Shown: in pieces, positions 1 through 9,341 of the stretch
How the letters are laid out: the number at the start of each line of letters is the position of its first letter
Numbering within the stretch: position 1 is the first letter of the stretch
NCBI RefSeq assembly: GCF_030464885.1
Contig: NZ_JALPRJ010000023.1
Span: 1 to 64,000 of the forward strand
Reading direction: 5' to 3'
Source: Caballeronia sp. SEWSISQ10-4 2
Lineage (GTDB): Bacteria > Pseudomonadota > Gammaproteobacteria > Burkholderiales > Burkholderiaceae
DNA length: 64,000 bases
The notes under the pieces: model-generated
The model's input: only the letters and a program-made list of their open reading frames with translations
Databases searched by the model: none
Told to the model about the DNA's origin: nothing
Made by a program: the position numbers and the translations under genes

Positions 1-125
1 CGCCACGCACAGTGGCTAATAGTGATAAAAAATACTGCTAACTCACGCAGACCACCACGGCCGAAAGCACCACCCCGGCATCACCCCTGACCACTAAGGC
101 CGAAAGCACCAACCCAGCCCCCCGA
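1..125. repeat. Truncated copy of dispersed repeat
   Basis: This stretch matches the right arm of the large inverted repeat near 35.86-35.99 kb, starting at the shared CGCCACGCACAGTGGCTAA. It contains two tandem units of about 39 bases built on a 'GACCACyAmGGCCGAAAGCACC' type pattern. The copy is cut by the window edge, so its other arm may lie outside. No gene is visible between it and the end of icd at 214. Confidence 0.75.
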
Positions 126-213
126 CCAACATTCACACCCCCTTCCGGCTTTAGCTGCGAACCAAAACCAGAAGGGTTGCGTGTCCACAACGGCTATAAC
201 GCAGTTAAACCGC

Positions 214-2451
214 TCAACCTTGAGCCGCCGCTAGCACTGCGTTCAGCGTCTTGCTCGGACGCATCACGGATTCCAGCTTGTCGAAGTCAGGCTTGTAATA
301 ACCGCCGATGTCCGCCGCCTCTCCTTGCACAGCCGACAACTCGCCCACGATGGTCTGCTCATCCGCGGTCAGTTGCCTAGCCAGCGGTGCGAACTGCGCG
401 GCCAAGGCTGCGTCGTCGGTTTGTGCCGCCAGTTCCTGGGCCCAGTACATCGCGAGGTAGAACTGGCTGCCGCGGTTATCCAGTTGCCCGGTCTTGGGCG
501 ACGGGTTCTTGTTGTTCTCGAGCAGTTGGCCGGTGGCTGCATCCAGCGTCTTTGCCAGGATCTTGGCGCGCGCATTGCCGGTCTTCAGCCCCAAGTCTTC
601 CAGCGATACCGCCAGCGCCAGGAATTCACCCAGCGAGTCCCAGCGCAGATGGTTTTCTTCCACCAGCTGCTTGACGTGCTTCGGAGCCGAGCCGCCCGCG
701 CCGGTTTCGTACATGCCGCCGCCGGCCATCAACGGGACGATGGACAGCATCTTGGCGCTGGTGCCCAGTTCCATGATCGGGAACAGGTCGGTCAGGTAGT
801 CGCGCAGGATGTTGCCGGTCACCGAGATGGTGTCGAGGCCGCGGATGACGCGCTCCAGCGTGTAACGCATGGCGCGCACTTGCGACATGATCTGGATGTC
901 CAGGCCGGCGGTGTCGTGATCCTTCAGGTAGGTCTCGACTTTCTTGATCACTTCGGCTTCGTGCGGACGGTACGGGTCCAGCCAGAAGATGGCCGGCATG
1001 CCGGAGTTCCGTGCACGCGTGACGGCCAGCTTGACCCAGTCGCGGATCGGCGCGTCCTTCACCTGGCACATGCGCCAGATATCGCCTTCTTCCACGGTCT
1101 GGGTAAGCAGGACTTCGCCGGTGGCGATGTCGACAATACGAGCCTCGCCTGCTTCCGGCACTTCGAAGGTCTTGTCGTGCGAGCCGTATTCTTCAGCCTG
1201 CTGCGCCATCAACCCGACGTTCGGCACCGTACCCATGGTGACCGGATCGAAGTTGCCATTGGTCTTGCAGAAGTTGATGATCTCCTGATAGATGCGGGCA
1301 AACGTGCTCTCCGGAATCACGGCCTTGGTGTCCTTCGGACGACCGTCGGCGCCCCACATCTTGCCGCCGATGCGGATCATGGCCGGCATCGATGCATCCA
1401 CGATCACGTCGTTCGGTGCATGCAGGTTGGAGATGCCCTTGGCCGAATCCACCATCGCCAGTTCCGGGCGATGCTCATGGCACGCGTGCATGTCGCGGAT
1501 GATTTCTTCGTGCTTGGAGGTGGGCAGGCTTTCGATCTTGTCGTACAGGTTGACCAGGCCGTTGTTGACGTTCACGCCGAGCTCGTCGAATAGCTTGCCG
1601 TGCTTCGCGAAGGCTTCCTTGTAGAAGATCTTCACGGCATGACCGAAAACGATGGGGTGCGAGACCTTCATCATCGTGGCCTTCACGTGCAGCGACAGCA
1701 TTACGCCGGTCTTGCGCGCATCTTCCATCTGCTCTTCGTAGAAGTCGCACAGCGCCTTCTTGCTCATGAACATGCTGTCGATGATCTCGCCGTCGAGCAG
1801 CGACACCTTCGGTTTCAGCACGATGGTCTTGCCGCTCTTGGTGACCAGTTCCATCTTCACGTCACGCGCTTTGTCCACGGTCATGGACTTTTCACCGTGA
1901 TAGAAGTCGCCGTGCTTCATGTGGGCCACGTGGGTACGCGAAGCCATGCTCCACTCGCCCATGCTATGCGGGTTCTTGCGGGCGTAGTTTTTGACGGCAG
2001 CCGGCGCGCGGCGGTCCGAGTTGCCTTCGCGCAGCACCGGGTTCACGGCGCTGCCCAGGCACTTGGAGTAACGCTGGCGGATCGCCTTCTCGGCGTCGGT
2101 CTTCGGTTCTTCGGGGAAATCCGGGACCTTGTAGCCCTTGCCCTGCAGTTCCTTGATCGCGCCGATCAACTGGTGCACGGAGGCGCTGATGTTGGGCAGC
2201 TTGATGATGTTGGTGTCCGGCAGCAGGGTCAGGCGACCGAGTTCGGCGAGGTTGTCGGGCACCCGTTGATCTTCGGTCAGGAATTCAGGGAACTCACCCA
2301 GGATGCGGCCAGCCACCGAGATGTCGCTCGTGGTGACGCGGATTCCGGCCGGCGCGGTGAACGTGCGGATGATGGGCAGGAAGGCGCTGGTCGCCAGCAG
2401 CGGAGCCTCGTCGGTGAGGGTGTAGATGATCGTGGGTTGCTCGGTACTCAT
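214..2451 (-). CDS. icd: Isocitrate dehydrogenase, NADP-dependent, monomeric type
   Basis: This 745-residue protein oxidatively decarboxylates isocitrate to 2-oxoglutarate with NADP in the TCA cycle, in the cytoplasm. Length and sequence fit the monomeric (about 80 kDa) IDH family rather than the dimeric 45 kDa enzyme. Recognisable family stretches are the N-terminal '[10 protein letters not shown]', the substrate-binding region '[11 protein letters not shown]', and the C-terminal '[16 protein letters not shown]'. The gene is complete and starts with ATG at 2451 after a weak purine-rich GAGATAAG. It stands alone with no co-directional neighbour within 350 bases. Many Burkholderiaceae also carry a dimeric Icd elsewhere, which cannot be checked here. 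Confidence 0.97.
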   Translation of the reverse strand: MSTEQPTIIYTLTDEAPLLATSAFLPIIRTFTAPAGIRVTTSDISVAGRILGEFPEFLTEDQRVPDNLAELGRLTLLPDTNIIKLPNISASVHQLIGAIKELQGKGYKVPDFPEEPKTDAEKAIRQRYSKCLGSAVNPVLREGNSDRRAPAAVKNYARKNPHSMGEWSMASRTHVAHMKHGDFYHGEKSMTVDKARDVKMELVTKSGKTIVLKPKVSLLDGEIIDSMFMSKKALCDFYEEQMEDARKTGVMLSLHVKATMMKVSHPIVFGHAVKIFYKEAFAKHGKLFDELGVNVNNGLVNLYDKIESLPTSKHEEIIRDMHACHEHRPELAMVDSAKGISNLHAPNDVIVDASMPAMIRIGGKMWGADGRPKDTKAVIPESTFARIYQEIINFCKTNGNFDPVTMGTVPNVGLMAQQAEEYGSHDKTFEVPEAGEARIVDIATGEVLLTQTVEEGDIWRMCQVKDAPIRDWVKLAVTRARNSGMPAIFWLDPYRPHEAEVIKKVETYLKDHDTAGLDIQIMSQVRAMRYTLERVIRGLDTISVTGNILRDYLTDLFPIMELGTSAKMLSIVPLMAGGGMYETGAGGSAPKHVKQLVEENHLRWDSLGEFLALAVSLEDLGLKTGNARAKILAKTLDAATGQLLENNKNPSPKTGQLDNRGSQFYLAMYWAQELAAQTDDAALAAQFAPLARQLTADEQTIVGELSAVQGEAADIGGYYKPDFDKLESVMRPSKTLNAVLAAAQG

Positions 2452-2818
2452 CGCTTATCTCGAGAAAAAAAGGTGGGTGGGCGCCGCCGGCTGCGTCAAA
2501 AACCGGGGTTAACCATCGAATTTTGCCTGATTTTGCTTTCAAGAGGGCTGTGCTGGCCCGGCGATTCGCATCACAACGTGAAAAAAGCGGGGTTTTCACG
2601 CGCGCGAGGTGGGTGACGAGGTGGTCCTTCCCGCCCTTTAGTAGCTCGTAAATGTCTGGATTAAAAGACTAATTCGCTTGGGTGTTCGTTTGGCGGGTCG
2701 CTTGCGGGCAGCTTGCGACCCTAGGGCTGAAGGTGCGGCCATACAAAAGAAGTTTCCCGGAAAAAACACCACTGACCGAATCCATGGCGTGTGTGCGACG
2801 GCGTGTCTAGTCGTATCC
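2452..2818. other. Intergenic region upstream of icd
   Basis: This gap of about 370 bases must hold the icd promoter, which reads leftwards. Open frames here are short and of poor composition. I see no clear operator, repeat or RNA gene. Confidence 0.5.
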
Positions 2819-3160
2819 TCAACTACGAGAATTTACGCGAGCGCTGCGTGAAAACTCATGCGAGACAAGGACTGGATGTATTGCTTTGATCAAAAGACCG
2901 GCATTCTTTGCCTTCATGTAAAACGATGCCTGACTGCCATCAAGCGCCACCTCGTCTCCGTCTAATTCGCCGGCGTTTGCTGCTCTGGCGGCAGCGTCAA
3001 GTTCGTCCTCCAGCTGGTGTAGTCGCGTCAAGTCACGGCTGCCGTACGTGACGACAACCACAACCTCGCTTCCATCAATGGGCATGGCTGCCCATCCTGG
3101 AACGGTATCACCGGCCAAAAGCAGAAACAGGACGCCTTGAATCAAAAGGATGCGCTTCAT
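2819..3160 (-). CDS. Small secreted protein of unknown function
   Basis: The 113-residue product starts with a typical signal peptide (MKRILLIQ, then a hydrophobic core, then PGWAAM). The ATG at 3160 is preferred over an in-frame one 22 codons upstream because it places the signal peptide at the N-terminus; a weak GAGAG lies 11-12 bases ahead of it. The mature part has a pattern of GSRDLTRLHQLEDELDAA, GELDGDEVALDGSQASFYM and LLIKAIHPVL. This resembles a widespread family of small alpha/beta proteins in which a D-G-x-E strand precedes an aromatic strand. I do not know a function. The gene is monocistronic as far as can be seen. Confidence 0.7.
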   Translation of the reverse strand: MKRILLIQGVLFLLLAGDTVPGWAAMPIDGSEVVVVVTYGSRDLTRLHQLEDELDAAARAANAGELDGDEVALDGSQASFYMKAKNAGLLIKAIHPVLVSHEFSRSARVNSRS

Positions 3161-3433
3161 AAGATCGGTTACTCTCGCCGCCACCTGGTTTTCGAACATA
3201 CCCGAGCACGATTGTCGATGATCCAAGCAGCGAGGTCGAATGGCTGAAAATGGCTGACCCTTGCTTGTCCGCGATCGGCGGCACGCGACCCGTCTGAGTC
3301 ACTCAGGCGCGATCCACCTCGGTCCGTTTTCGAACCGGCTTCGACCGATCGTCGAGCAGAGCGTGAGACAGTCCGCGACCTTTAAAAGTAACGCTTTTTC
3401 TTCGCGTCCATAACGAAACCGGCAAGCCAGACT

Positions 3434-4465
3434 TCAGCCAATGAGATCGGCACCTGCCGTCAGGACAATCTTTCCAAAGTGTGTGCCGGAATCGATCAGC
3501 TCGTGAGCGCTGCGAGCGTCGACAAGCGCAAAGGTCTTGTAGACAACCGGCTTGATCTTGCCGCTCTCGATGTGCGGCCAGACCTGCCGCTCCAGTTCAT
3601 TGATGATGGTCGCCTTGTCCGCGGATGTGCGCGATCGCAATGTCGAGCCCATATGCGTCAGACGTTTTGTCAACATCGGCAAGACGTTGAGATCCTTTGC
3701 CGGCCCCTTGATCACGCCCACCTGGAGGATCCGTCCGTCCATGGCTGCGGCGTCATAGTTTCTAGCCACGTAGTCGCCGGCAATGATGTCGAGGATCACG
3801 TCGACGCCTCTTCCATCGGTAAACCGCTTCGTTTCGGCGACGAAATCTTCCTCGCGGTAATCAATCGCGAGGTCTGCACCTAGCGCCAGACTGGCCTCCC
3901 GATGCGCCTGCGAGCCAACTGTCGTGATGATTTTCGCAGCGCCGAATGCCTTCGCCAACATGGTCGCCGTGGTACCGATACCTGACGCGCCGCCATGGAT
4001 CAACACCGATTCGCCGGCAACCAGCTTGCCGCGCTGGAACAGGTTCAGCCATACCGTCATAAACGTTTCGGGCATGGCCCCCGCTTCCACCAACGTCAGG
4101 CCTTTGGGGACATGCATCGTGTTGCAGGCGTGCGCGACCGCATATTCTGCGTAGCCACCGCCGGGAATCAATGCACACACCAGTTCACCGATCCGGAATT
4201 GGGACACGTCGGCGCCAACGGCAACCACTTGGCCTGCTACTTCCAGCCCTGGAATGTTCGAAGCGCCGGGGGGCGGATCATACAGCCCTCTGCGCTGGAA
4301 AACGTCTGGGCCGTTCACGGCAGCCGCGTGGATGCGGATCAGAACCTGATCGGCGGCCGGCGTCGGCACCGGGCGCGTAGTCGGCACCAGGACCTCAGGA
4401 CCGCCGGGCTGTTTGATCTCAATGGCCGTCATGGACGACGGCACACGATAAGTTGAAGCAGACAT
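3434..4465 (-). CDS. Zinc-type alcohol dehydrogenase-like NAD(P)H:quinone oxidoreductase
   Basis: This 343-residue protein belongs to the medium-chain dehydrogenase/reductase superfamily, PIG3/quinone-oxidoreductase branch. It has an N-terminal GroES-like fold (PGGPEVL, then IRIHAAAVNGPDVFQRRGLYDPPPG) and a central Rossmann motif (VLIHGGASGIGTTATMLAKAFGA). It lacks the Cys/His zinc ligands of alcohol dehydrogenases, as expected for NADPH-dependent quinone or enone reductases. An upstream GTG at 4474 is in frame, but AAGGAG overlaps it and sits 8 bases before the ATG at 4465, so 4465 is chosen. It is divergent from the LysR gene at 4617, which probably controls it. Confidence 0.92.
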   Translation of the reverse strand: MSASTYRVPSSMTAIEIKQPGGPEVLVPTTRPVPTPAADQVLIRIHAAAVNGPDVFQRRGLYDPPPGASNIPGLEVAGQVVAVGADVSQFRIGELVCALIPGGGYAEYAVAHACNTMHVPKGLTLVEAGAMPETFMTVWLNLFQRGKLVAGESVLIHGGASGIGTTATMLAKAFGAAKIITTVGSQAHREASLALGADLAIDYREEDFVAETKRFTDGRGVDVILDIIAGDYVARNYDAAAMDGRILQVGVIKGPAKDLNVLPMLTKRLTHMGSTLRSRTSADKATIINELERQVWPHIESGKIKPVVYKTFALVDARSAHELIDSGTHFGKIVLTAGADLIG

Positions 4466-4556
4466 GGATGCCACTCCTTCTATAGATGAGGCTCGAATAA
4501 TCCGGGCGGATCATTGAACGAGGAACTCTTGCGTTCAGTATAGGCATCGACATTGA

Positions 4557-4602
4557 TGAATATGTGCAGCATTATTCACGCGATGAGATGCAAATTTGCA
4601 TC
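4557..4602. promoter_or_regulatory. Candidate LysR operators between divergent genes
   Basis: Two dyads lie in the 150-base divergent intergenic region. One is TGAATA-N10-TATTCA at 4557-4578. The other is a perfect 16-base palindrome GATGCAAATTTGCATC at 4587-4602, immediately before the AGGAGG of the LysR gene. LysR regulators commonly bind such dyads and repress their own gene while activating the divergent one. Assignment to this regulator is inferred from position only. Confidence 0.55.
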
Positions 4603-4616
4603 AGGAGGGCGGCACG

Positions 4617-5501
4617 ATGAACTGGGACGACGCGCGAGTGTTTATCGCGGTGGAGCGCGAAAAAACGCTCCGTGGAGCGGCCAGGACGCTTAATCTCGAT
4701 CAGGCGACGGTCGGCAGACGGATTGCGGCGCTAGAGCACGCCCTACGTGCAACGCTCTTCCTGCGCACCTCTGAGGGTTACGCGTTGACCGCCGCAGGCG
4801 AGACCGCGCTGAGATCAGCGGAGAAAATGGAACACTCCGCACACGAACTTGTCAGACGAACTCAAGGCACGGATACACGGCTCGCGGGCGACGTAAGAGT
4901 CACCAGCACCGACTCGATCGCGCTCGACTTCCTGCTTCCCGCCATCGAGCGCCTGCATGCTGCGCATCCCGAAGTGCGCGTCCTGCTGGACACGTCGACG
5001 CGCATGCTGAATCTGGCAAAGCGTGAAGCGGATATCGCGGTCCGCTCAGTCAGGCCGGATAATCCCGATCTTGTCGCGCGGCGCCTGGCTCGCTGGCCCA
5101 TGGCGCTCTTTGCATCGAAGGCATATCTTGAGCAGCACGGCAAGCCCGCCGCTGGCTCCGCATTCGCGGGCCACGATCTTGTCGTCTATCAGGGAAACTG
5201 GACCGGTAATCGATCACCGACTCTTGCTGGCGAACCGATACACGCGGGGCGCATCGTATCGACCTTCAATTCCAGCCTCATGCTGCGTACCGCGGTAAAG
5301 GCAGGCCTCGGCATCGGTGAGCTTCCGATACATCTGGCTGAACACGACGGCCTCGTGCTGATATGGCCGGAACCGGCACGTGGGGCGGTCTACGAAATCT
5401 GGCTCGTCACGCATCAAGACCTTCGGCATACCGCGCGAATCGCAGCAATGATTGACGGCATCGCCTCCGCGTTCGAAGATCACACAGCCCACACAAAATA
5501 G
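4617..5501 (+). CDS. LysR-family transcriptional regulator
   Basis: The 294-residue protein has an N-terminal winged helix-turn-helix (WDDARVFIAVEREKTLRGAA, then TVGRRIAALEHAL). A C-terminal periplasmic-binding-protein-like effector domain follows (STDSIALDFLLPAIERLHAAHPEVR). The start at 4617 is chosen because AGGAGG ends about 8 bases upstream; an ATG at 4596 would lie before this ribosome-binding site. It is divergent from the quinone oxidoreductase at 3434-4465 and probably regulates it in response to a quinone or electrophile, which is inference from gene pairing. Confidence 0.93.
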   Translation: MNWDDARVFIAVEREKTLRGAARTLNLDQATVGRRIAALEHALRATLFLRTSEGYALTAAGETALRSAEKMEHSAHELVRRTQGTDTRLAGDVRVTSTDSIALDFLLPAIERLHAAHPEVRVLLDTSTRMLNLAKREADIAVRSVRPDNPDLVARRLARWPMALFASKAYLEQHGKPAAGSAFAGHDLVVYQGNWTGNRSPTLAGEPIHAGRIVSTFNSSLMLRTAVKAGLGIGELPIHLAEHDGLVLIWPEPARGAVYEIWLVTHQDLRHTARIAAMIDGIASAFEDHTAHTK

Positions 5502-5708
5502 TCACGCACGACTTGGCTGCGGCTGCTGCGTGTCGCGTTGCACTCGTCTCTACAGAAGAAGCGGACTTATTCCAAACGACTGGTCCGGGCTCTGTGGGCA
5601 GGTCAGACGTTGCTTCGATTGACTAGCTGGCCTATTGCTCATTGACCGGTCCAGGAGATCTGGGGCGATTCAGCGGCCCCGATCGACCTGTTGATTGAAA
5701 TCCGCGAC

Positions 5709-6785
5709 CTAGCGGCGACGTAGGCGCATCAAGACGCTGGCGGCACCAGTCGTCATCAGCCTCATGGCCTCGGCCGCCATTGGGGCGTGCACATCAAGCA
5801 CCGCTCGTATTTCCTCGAAGTCGGTTGTGAAGCGCAGCTTGTATTCGCACTGGCTGAACAACTGGGCACCCAGCGCGTAACGGAACGCCTCCTTCAGGAC
5901 TTCGTCTACCTTGATGCCCGGTGTCGTCATCTGCCCTTGTGCGTCGTACTTCGCCTCCGTCTGCCAGAAGCCCAATGGGTCGACAAAGAGCATTGGGATG
6001 AAGTTCTCGGGCTTCCGCACGTAATAGTTGATCTCGACGTCCTGGAATATTTCACGCAGCGTCCCGCCGCCTCCCTTGGCGTACAGTATGCCGACGCGCC
6101 CATTGGCAATGAGCGTCTCCTCGCGAATACTGTTCTGGTAGTACTTGGCGTAGCTGCTCGCCAGCGGCGTGGTTGGCTCCTGACCGTATAGCCAAGTTGG
6201 AATCGCCAAGCTCTTGCCCATCTCGCCGTCCAGCAGCGCCCTAGCGCGAACGGCGCCCAGCAGCCAGGCGTGTGCGGCTGCAATCTGAGCCTCTTGCCGA
6301 GGCAAAATCTGTCCCGTCTTGGAATCTACCATCGAGCCGGAAGGGACGGAACCTCCGGAGGCCGCTAGTTCCTGGAGGGCCCGGTTGAAGGCTCCATCGG
6401 TCGAGTTGGCGAACGCTGCTCCTAGATGTCCGGCCTCCATTGCACCAGGCCCGCCGCCCGTGACGATAAAGTAGCCAGCCTGGGTAAGCTGGCGACTGAG
6501 CTTCGCGATGACCGGATAAGCGGCTTCGCTGCGGCTGATGTCGTGGCCACCCATGATGCCGACCACCTTGGGCGACGTGCTCGTGATGTACTGCTTCAGC
6601 GAGAACGACATCTCGGCGTCCCACTGAGCTTGGTCGCGAGCGTCTTCGAGCGTTGTCGGAGAGGCTCCGCCAGCGGCCACGAAGCACTGGAAGCGTTGGA
6701 AGTCCCAAGTCCGCACGAAGCTAGTGGGATCGGACTCCGAAAACCCAGCAAGAAGCTGGTCGCTTGTGAGAAGCTCTGCTGTCAT
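5709..6785 (-). CDS. LOG-family (TIGR00730-like) Rossmann nucleotide-binding protein
   Basis: The 358-residue protein carries the LOG core. Early comes VVGIMGGHDISR and YFIVTGGGPGAMEAGHLGA; later comes the signature AKGGGGTLREIFQDVEINYY, equivalent to PGGxGTxxE. Proteins of this type hydrolyse nucleoside monophosphates to a free base and phosphoribose, best known for cytokinin activation. At 358 residues it is longer than the usual 190-250, with an N-terminal extension and a long insert between the two motifs, so substrate specificity is uncertain. Start at 6785 is set by GGAGA 7 bases upstream. It lies 50 bases downstream of the phosphoesterase gene on the same strand, so the two probably form one transcript. 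Confidence 0.85.
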   Translation of the reverse strand: MTAELLTSDQLLAGFSESDPTSFVRTWDFQRFQCFVAAGGASPTTLEDARDQAQWDAEMSFSLKQYITSTSPKVVGIMGGHDISRSEAAYPVIAKLSRQLTQAGYFIVTGGGPGAMEAGHLGAAFANSTDGAFNRALQELAASGGSVPSGSMVDSKTGQILPRQEAQIAAAHAWLLGAVRARALLDGEMGKSLAIPTWLYGQEPTTPLASSYAKYYQNSIREETLIANGRVGILYAKGGGGTLREIFQDVEINYYVRKPENFIPMLFVDPLGFWQTEAKYDAQGQMTTPGIKVDEVLKEAFRYALGAQLFSQCEYKLRFTTDFEEIRAVLDVHAPMAAEAMRLMTTGAASVLMRLRRR

Positions 6786-6835
6786 CGCCGTCTCCTGTTG
6801 CAAACTTTGGGGCATCTGTCTTCGACAGTGGATCC

Positions 6836-8266
6836 TCAGCGACGACGAGCCTTCCACGCCGCCGTCCGGTCGCGGATGAAGTTGTCGATATCCGCCGCGG
6901 AACTGGCCGTCGTGATTCGAGGCCCTTCCTCGAAGTAGCCGTGTGCGTTGCGCAGCGGCAGGCTCGAAACTGCGTCGGCGTGCATCATCGAGATCTTCGA
7001 GATGGACGAGGTGTTCGGGTGTATCGCGGTTGAGGCAGGCGGAACGACGCCCGGAATGCGGTCTGCGGTATTGCGAGCCGCAGCGTTCAAGACGTCGCCC
7101 AAGCTCGCCGCGGCAGCGTCACGCTGGCTCAGCGGCTGTGTACCGAATCGGCCGTGGATGGTGCGTAGCACGGACGTGTGGTCGATGACCTTTCCTGCTG
7201 ATGCTCGGAACACCGTTCCCGGTTGAATCCACGGGGAAACCAAGACCGCAGGGACACGCACGCCGAAGCGGTCAAAGCCGAAATTTTCGTCCGGAACCGT
7301 GCCGTCGCCAGGAGGTGTCGCCCCCCACGGCGGAGGCACATGGTCATAGTTACCGCCGTGCTCGTCGTAGGTGATGATGAACAGCGTGGCAGACCAGTTG
7401 GGTGAGGCAAGGAGTGTGTCATAGATCTCGCGAATCAACTGCTCGCCCTTTGACACGTCATAGTTGGGGTGTTGGCTGTTGCCGCTTGAATCCCAACTAG
7501 GTTCGAGGAATGTGTAGGCCGGCAGGGTACCGGCGCTCGCGCGGGCTTGGAAGTCCTGGAACTGCCCGAAATGCGTGTCGCTTGCCGCCCGCGTGTCGGA
7601 GAAGTCCATGCGGGTCTTGGGGTCGGCGTTGTAGCCGAAAACCGCCCAGTCTTGGCCCGCATCGGAGAGGTGACTGAAGATGCTTTTACAGGAGAAGCGC
7701 TTGGAGGTATCGTCAAGATGACCTTGCGATGTCCCTGCGAGTGCAAATGCGCGATTGGGCATGGTCATCGTAGGTACTGAAGCAAACCATTCGTCGCACA
7801 CGGCGTAGTTGGCGGCGAGCCCGGAGAGAATGGGAAGTAGCTCAGGCGGATACATGCCCATGATGTGCTGCGGAAGCGTCCCGGGCAGCGAGTCTTTATA
7901 GTGGTGAGCGAGGTCGCTCGCGATGGCGGCCTTGAAGTTCAGCACGAACCCGTCGTTGGTCGGCACAGCGCCTTGCGCTGGTGGTACGGAGGAAGAAAAC
8001 AGCTGCACGTTCGTGTTGTCGTAGCCCTCACCAGGGTCCGCGCCGGGCATGAAATACGGGTGCGGGTCGGTGCTCTGGATCTTGTAGACCTTGTGCTGCA
8101 CGCCGCGCTCGTCCGGGTTGCTCTCATTGCCTGTCAGCCCATTGAACTGGTCGCCCCGAGGTGACACGTTCGTTGGGTGGTACAGGAACCCGAGCATCTG
8201 ATCGAAGGAGCGGTTTTCCAGCATCAGGTGGACGATGTGGTCGATTTTGGGCAGTTGGTTGGGCAT
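6836..8266 (-). CDS. Phosphoesterase / phospholipase C-type protein (PF04185 family)
   Basis: The 476-residue protein has the N-terminal family signature IDHIVHLMLENRSFDQMLGF, in which the Glu-Asn pair supports metal and phosphoryl binding. Later motifs are CDEWFASVPTMTMPNRAFALAGTS and FIITYDEHGGNYDHVPPP, typical of bacterial phospholipase C and acid phosphatase AcpA relatives. No signal peptide or Tat RR motif is visible from the chosen ATG at 8266, so it may be cytoplasmic or use a noncanonical route. ATG 8302 is possible but adds only 12 poor residues. It leads a two-gene unit with the LOG-family gene. Confidence 0.9.
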   Translation of the reverse strand: MPNQLPKIDHIVHLMLENRSFDQMLGFLYHPTNVSPRGDQFNGLTGNESNPDERGVQHKVYKIQSTDPHPYFMPGADPGEGYDNTNVQLFSSSVPPAQGAVPTNDGFVLNFKAAIASDLAHHYKDSLPGTLPQHIMGMYPPELLPILSGLAANYAVCDEWFASVPTMTMPNRAFALAGTSQGHLDDTSKRFSCKSIFSHLSDAGQDWAVFGYNADPKTRMDFSDTRAASDTHFGQFQDFQARASAGTLPAYTFLEPSWDSSGNSQHPNYDVSKGEQLIREIYDTLLASPNWSATLFIITYDEHGGNYDHVPPPWGATPPGDGTVPDENFGFDRFGVRVPAVLVSPWIQPGTVFRASAGKVIDHTSVLRTIHGRFGTQPLSQRDAAAASLGDVLNAAARNTADRIPGVVPPASTAIHPNTSSISKISMMHADAVSSLPLRNAHGYFEEGPRITTASSAADIDNFIRDRTAAWKARRR

Positions 8267-8327
8267 GAGAATTTCCGTGGGATACGAATCTCGCAAGCAC
8301 ACAGGCCTTAGCGCAGATCCCGGTTCT

Positions 8328-8590
8328 TCACCGAGTAGGTAACTTGGAAAATAGACAAACGATGCTATGGAAGATCGCCTGGAAGCAGCGACTGGTTGAG
8401 CACTGTGAGTCGCCAGCCGCTCCAGAAAGCTCGAGCATCCAGACTAGGTCGAAGCGATCGTCGGGCCAGTTCGGTACCGCCTCACCTCGTGAAACCAGCA
8501 GTCGCGCCATCGGTGGGATCCTCTTATGCTCCCCAGGCAATCAGCACCGCACTGGCCGTGCCGGTGGCCTGCTCAACCAGCTTTTACAAT
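8328..8590 (-). pseudogene. Frameshifted fragment of a histidine-phosphatase family protein
   Basis: Read leftwards, one frame gives KLVEQATGTASAVLIAW. The next frame continues as EHKRIPPMARLLVSR followed by AVPNWPDDRFDLVW. Joined at a TGGGGAG run, with one G removed, they make the continuous segment of a phosphoglycerate-mutase-like protein, in which VLI.W.H..IP is followed by WP...FD.VW. An in-frame TAA precedes the fragment and no N-terminal RHG motif is present. The gene is therefore N-terminally truncated and frameshifted. Confidence 0.65.
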
Positions 8591-8778
8591 TCATCCTTGC
8601 GTCACCTATCGTCGGCGTCTTCGGTCCATGCCTGACCATCGCCGATCGAAGGACTAACGGATGGGCCTGTGAAAGAGGACTTCACCTTGCCGGGTACATT
8701 TGATTCAGCTAAACCTTTAGGAATTGACATTGCAGCCAAAGACGCTGCAAAGAACATTGCCCCAAAGCCGGGACACTA

Positions 8779-9078
8779 TCAATTCGCACCAGATGGATCA
8801 TCTGGATCGAAGACTGTAATATCTGTCCAGATATTAAGGAACGGAAAGTCGCCATACCACCAAAGCGTAAATTCGACGAAGCCGTCATGGGCTGCGATAT
8901 TTCCAACGACGATTGGTTTGGCATCTCCGATGAATCTGTCAGGAACCGTCGCACTAAGCCGCCCTTCGGCTGCTGTCACCAATACAAATGAACTGTTCGT
9001 AATAATCGGCCAAAAAAATGTATAGCGGCTAAGTCGCGGTGCGCCGACCCACAAGTGCCGGAAATGCTGGGTAGCCAT
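8779..9078 (-). CDS. Small protein of unknown function, second gene of a coupled pair
   Basis: The 99-residue product begins MATQHFRHLWVGAP and has alternating hydrophobic strands (SSFVLVTAAEGRLSATVPDRFIG; VEFTLWWYGDFPFLNIWTDITVFD), suggesting a small beta-rich soluble protein. Its ATG shares one base with the TAA of the upstream gene (TAATG), a sign of translational coupling. A 118-codon frame on the opposite strand covers the same DNA but has poorer composition and no partner. I do not recognise a function. Confidence 0.65.
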   Translation of the reverse strand: MATQHFRHLWVGAPRLSRYTFFWPIITNSSFVLVTAAEGRLSATVPDRFIGDAKPIVVGNIAAHDGFVEFTLWWYGDFPFLNIWTDITVFDPDDPSGAN

Positions 9079-9341
9079 TATCGTGCCTCCCCGCAAGTAA
9101 AATGAGGATTCTCGCCGTCACGAGGCTGACGTATCAATAGCCTGCCATTCACCGGCAGTGCTATAAGATCAATCAAATAACTTCCGTCCTCTGCGCGCCA
9201 AGCAGTTCCAATCCGGTGCGCACCGGCTTCTCCCTGAACGGTTGGAAGGGGTTCTTTATGGTCAGGATGGGCAGCCTGAACCGTATTCCCGTGCGCTACC
9301 ACAAGTACGAATACCGGCATCCATTCTGGATTACCAGCCAT
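9078..9341 (-). CDS. Small protein of unknown function, first gene of a coupled pair
   Basis: The 87-residue product starts after GGGAGA with good spacing. Its C-terminal half (HRIGTAWRAEDGSYLIDLIALPV, then NGRLLIRQPRDGE) looks like a small beta-barrel or beta-sandwich module found in short hypothetical proteins of proteobacteria, some plasmid-borne. It overlaps the next gene by one base, so the two are almost certainly co-translated. No function can be assigned. Confidence 0.65.
   Translation of the reverse strand: MAGNPEWMPVFVLVVAHGNTVQAAHPDHKEPLPTVQGEAGAHRIGTAWRAEDGSYLIDLIALPVNGRLLIRQPRDGENPHFTCGEAR

Noticed and set aside
325..1593. Rightward frame of 422 codons inside icd
   Set aside because: Antisense shadow of the isocitrate dehydrogenase gene, with composition rich in His, Arg and Gln and no family resemblance.
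8669..9025. Rightward 118-codon frame
   Set aside because: Antisense to the second gene of the coupled small pair, which has TAATG coupling and better composition.
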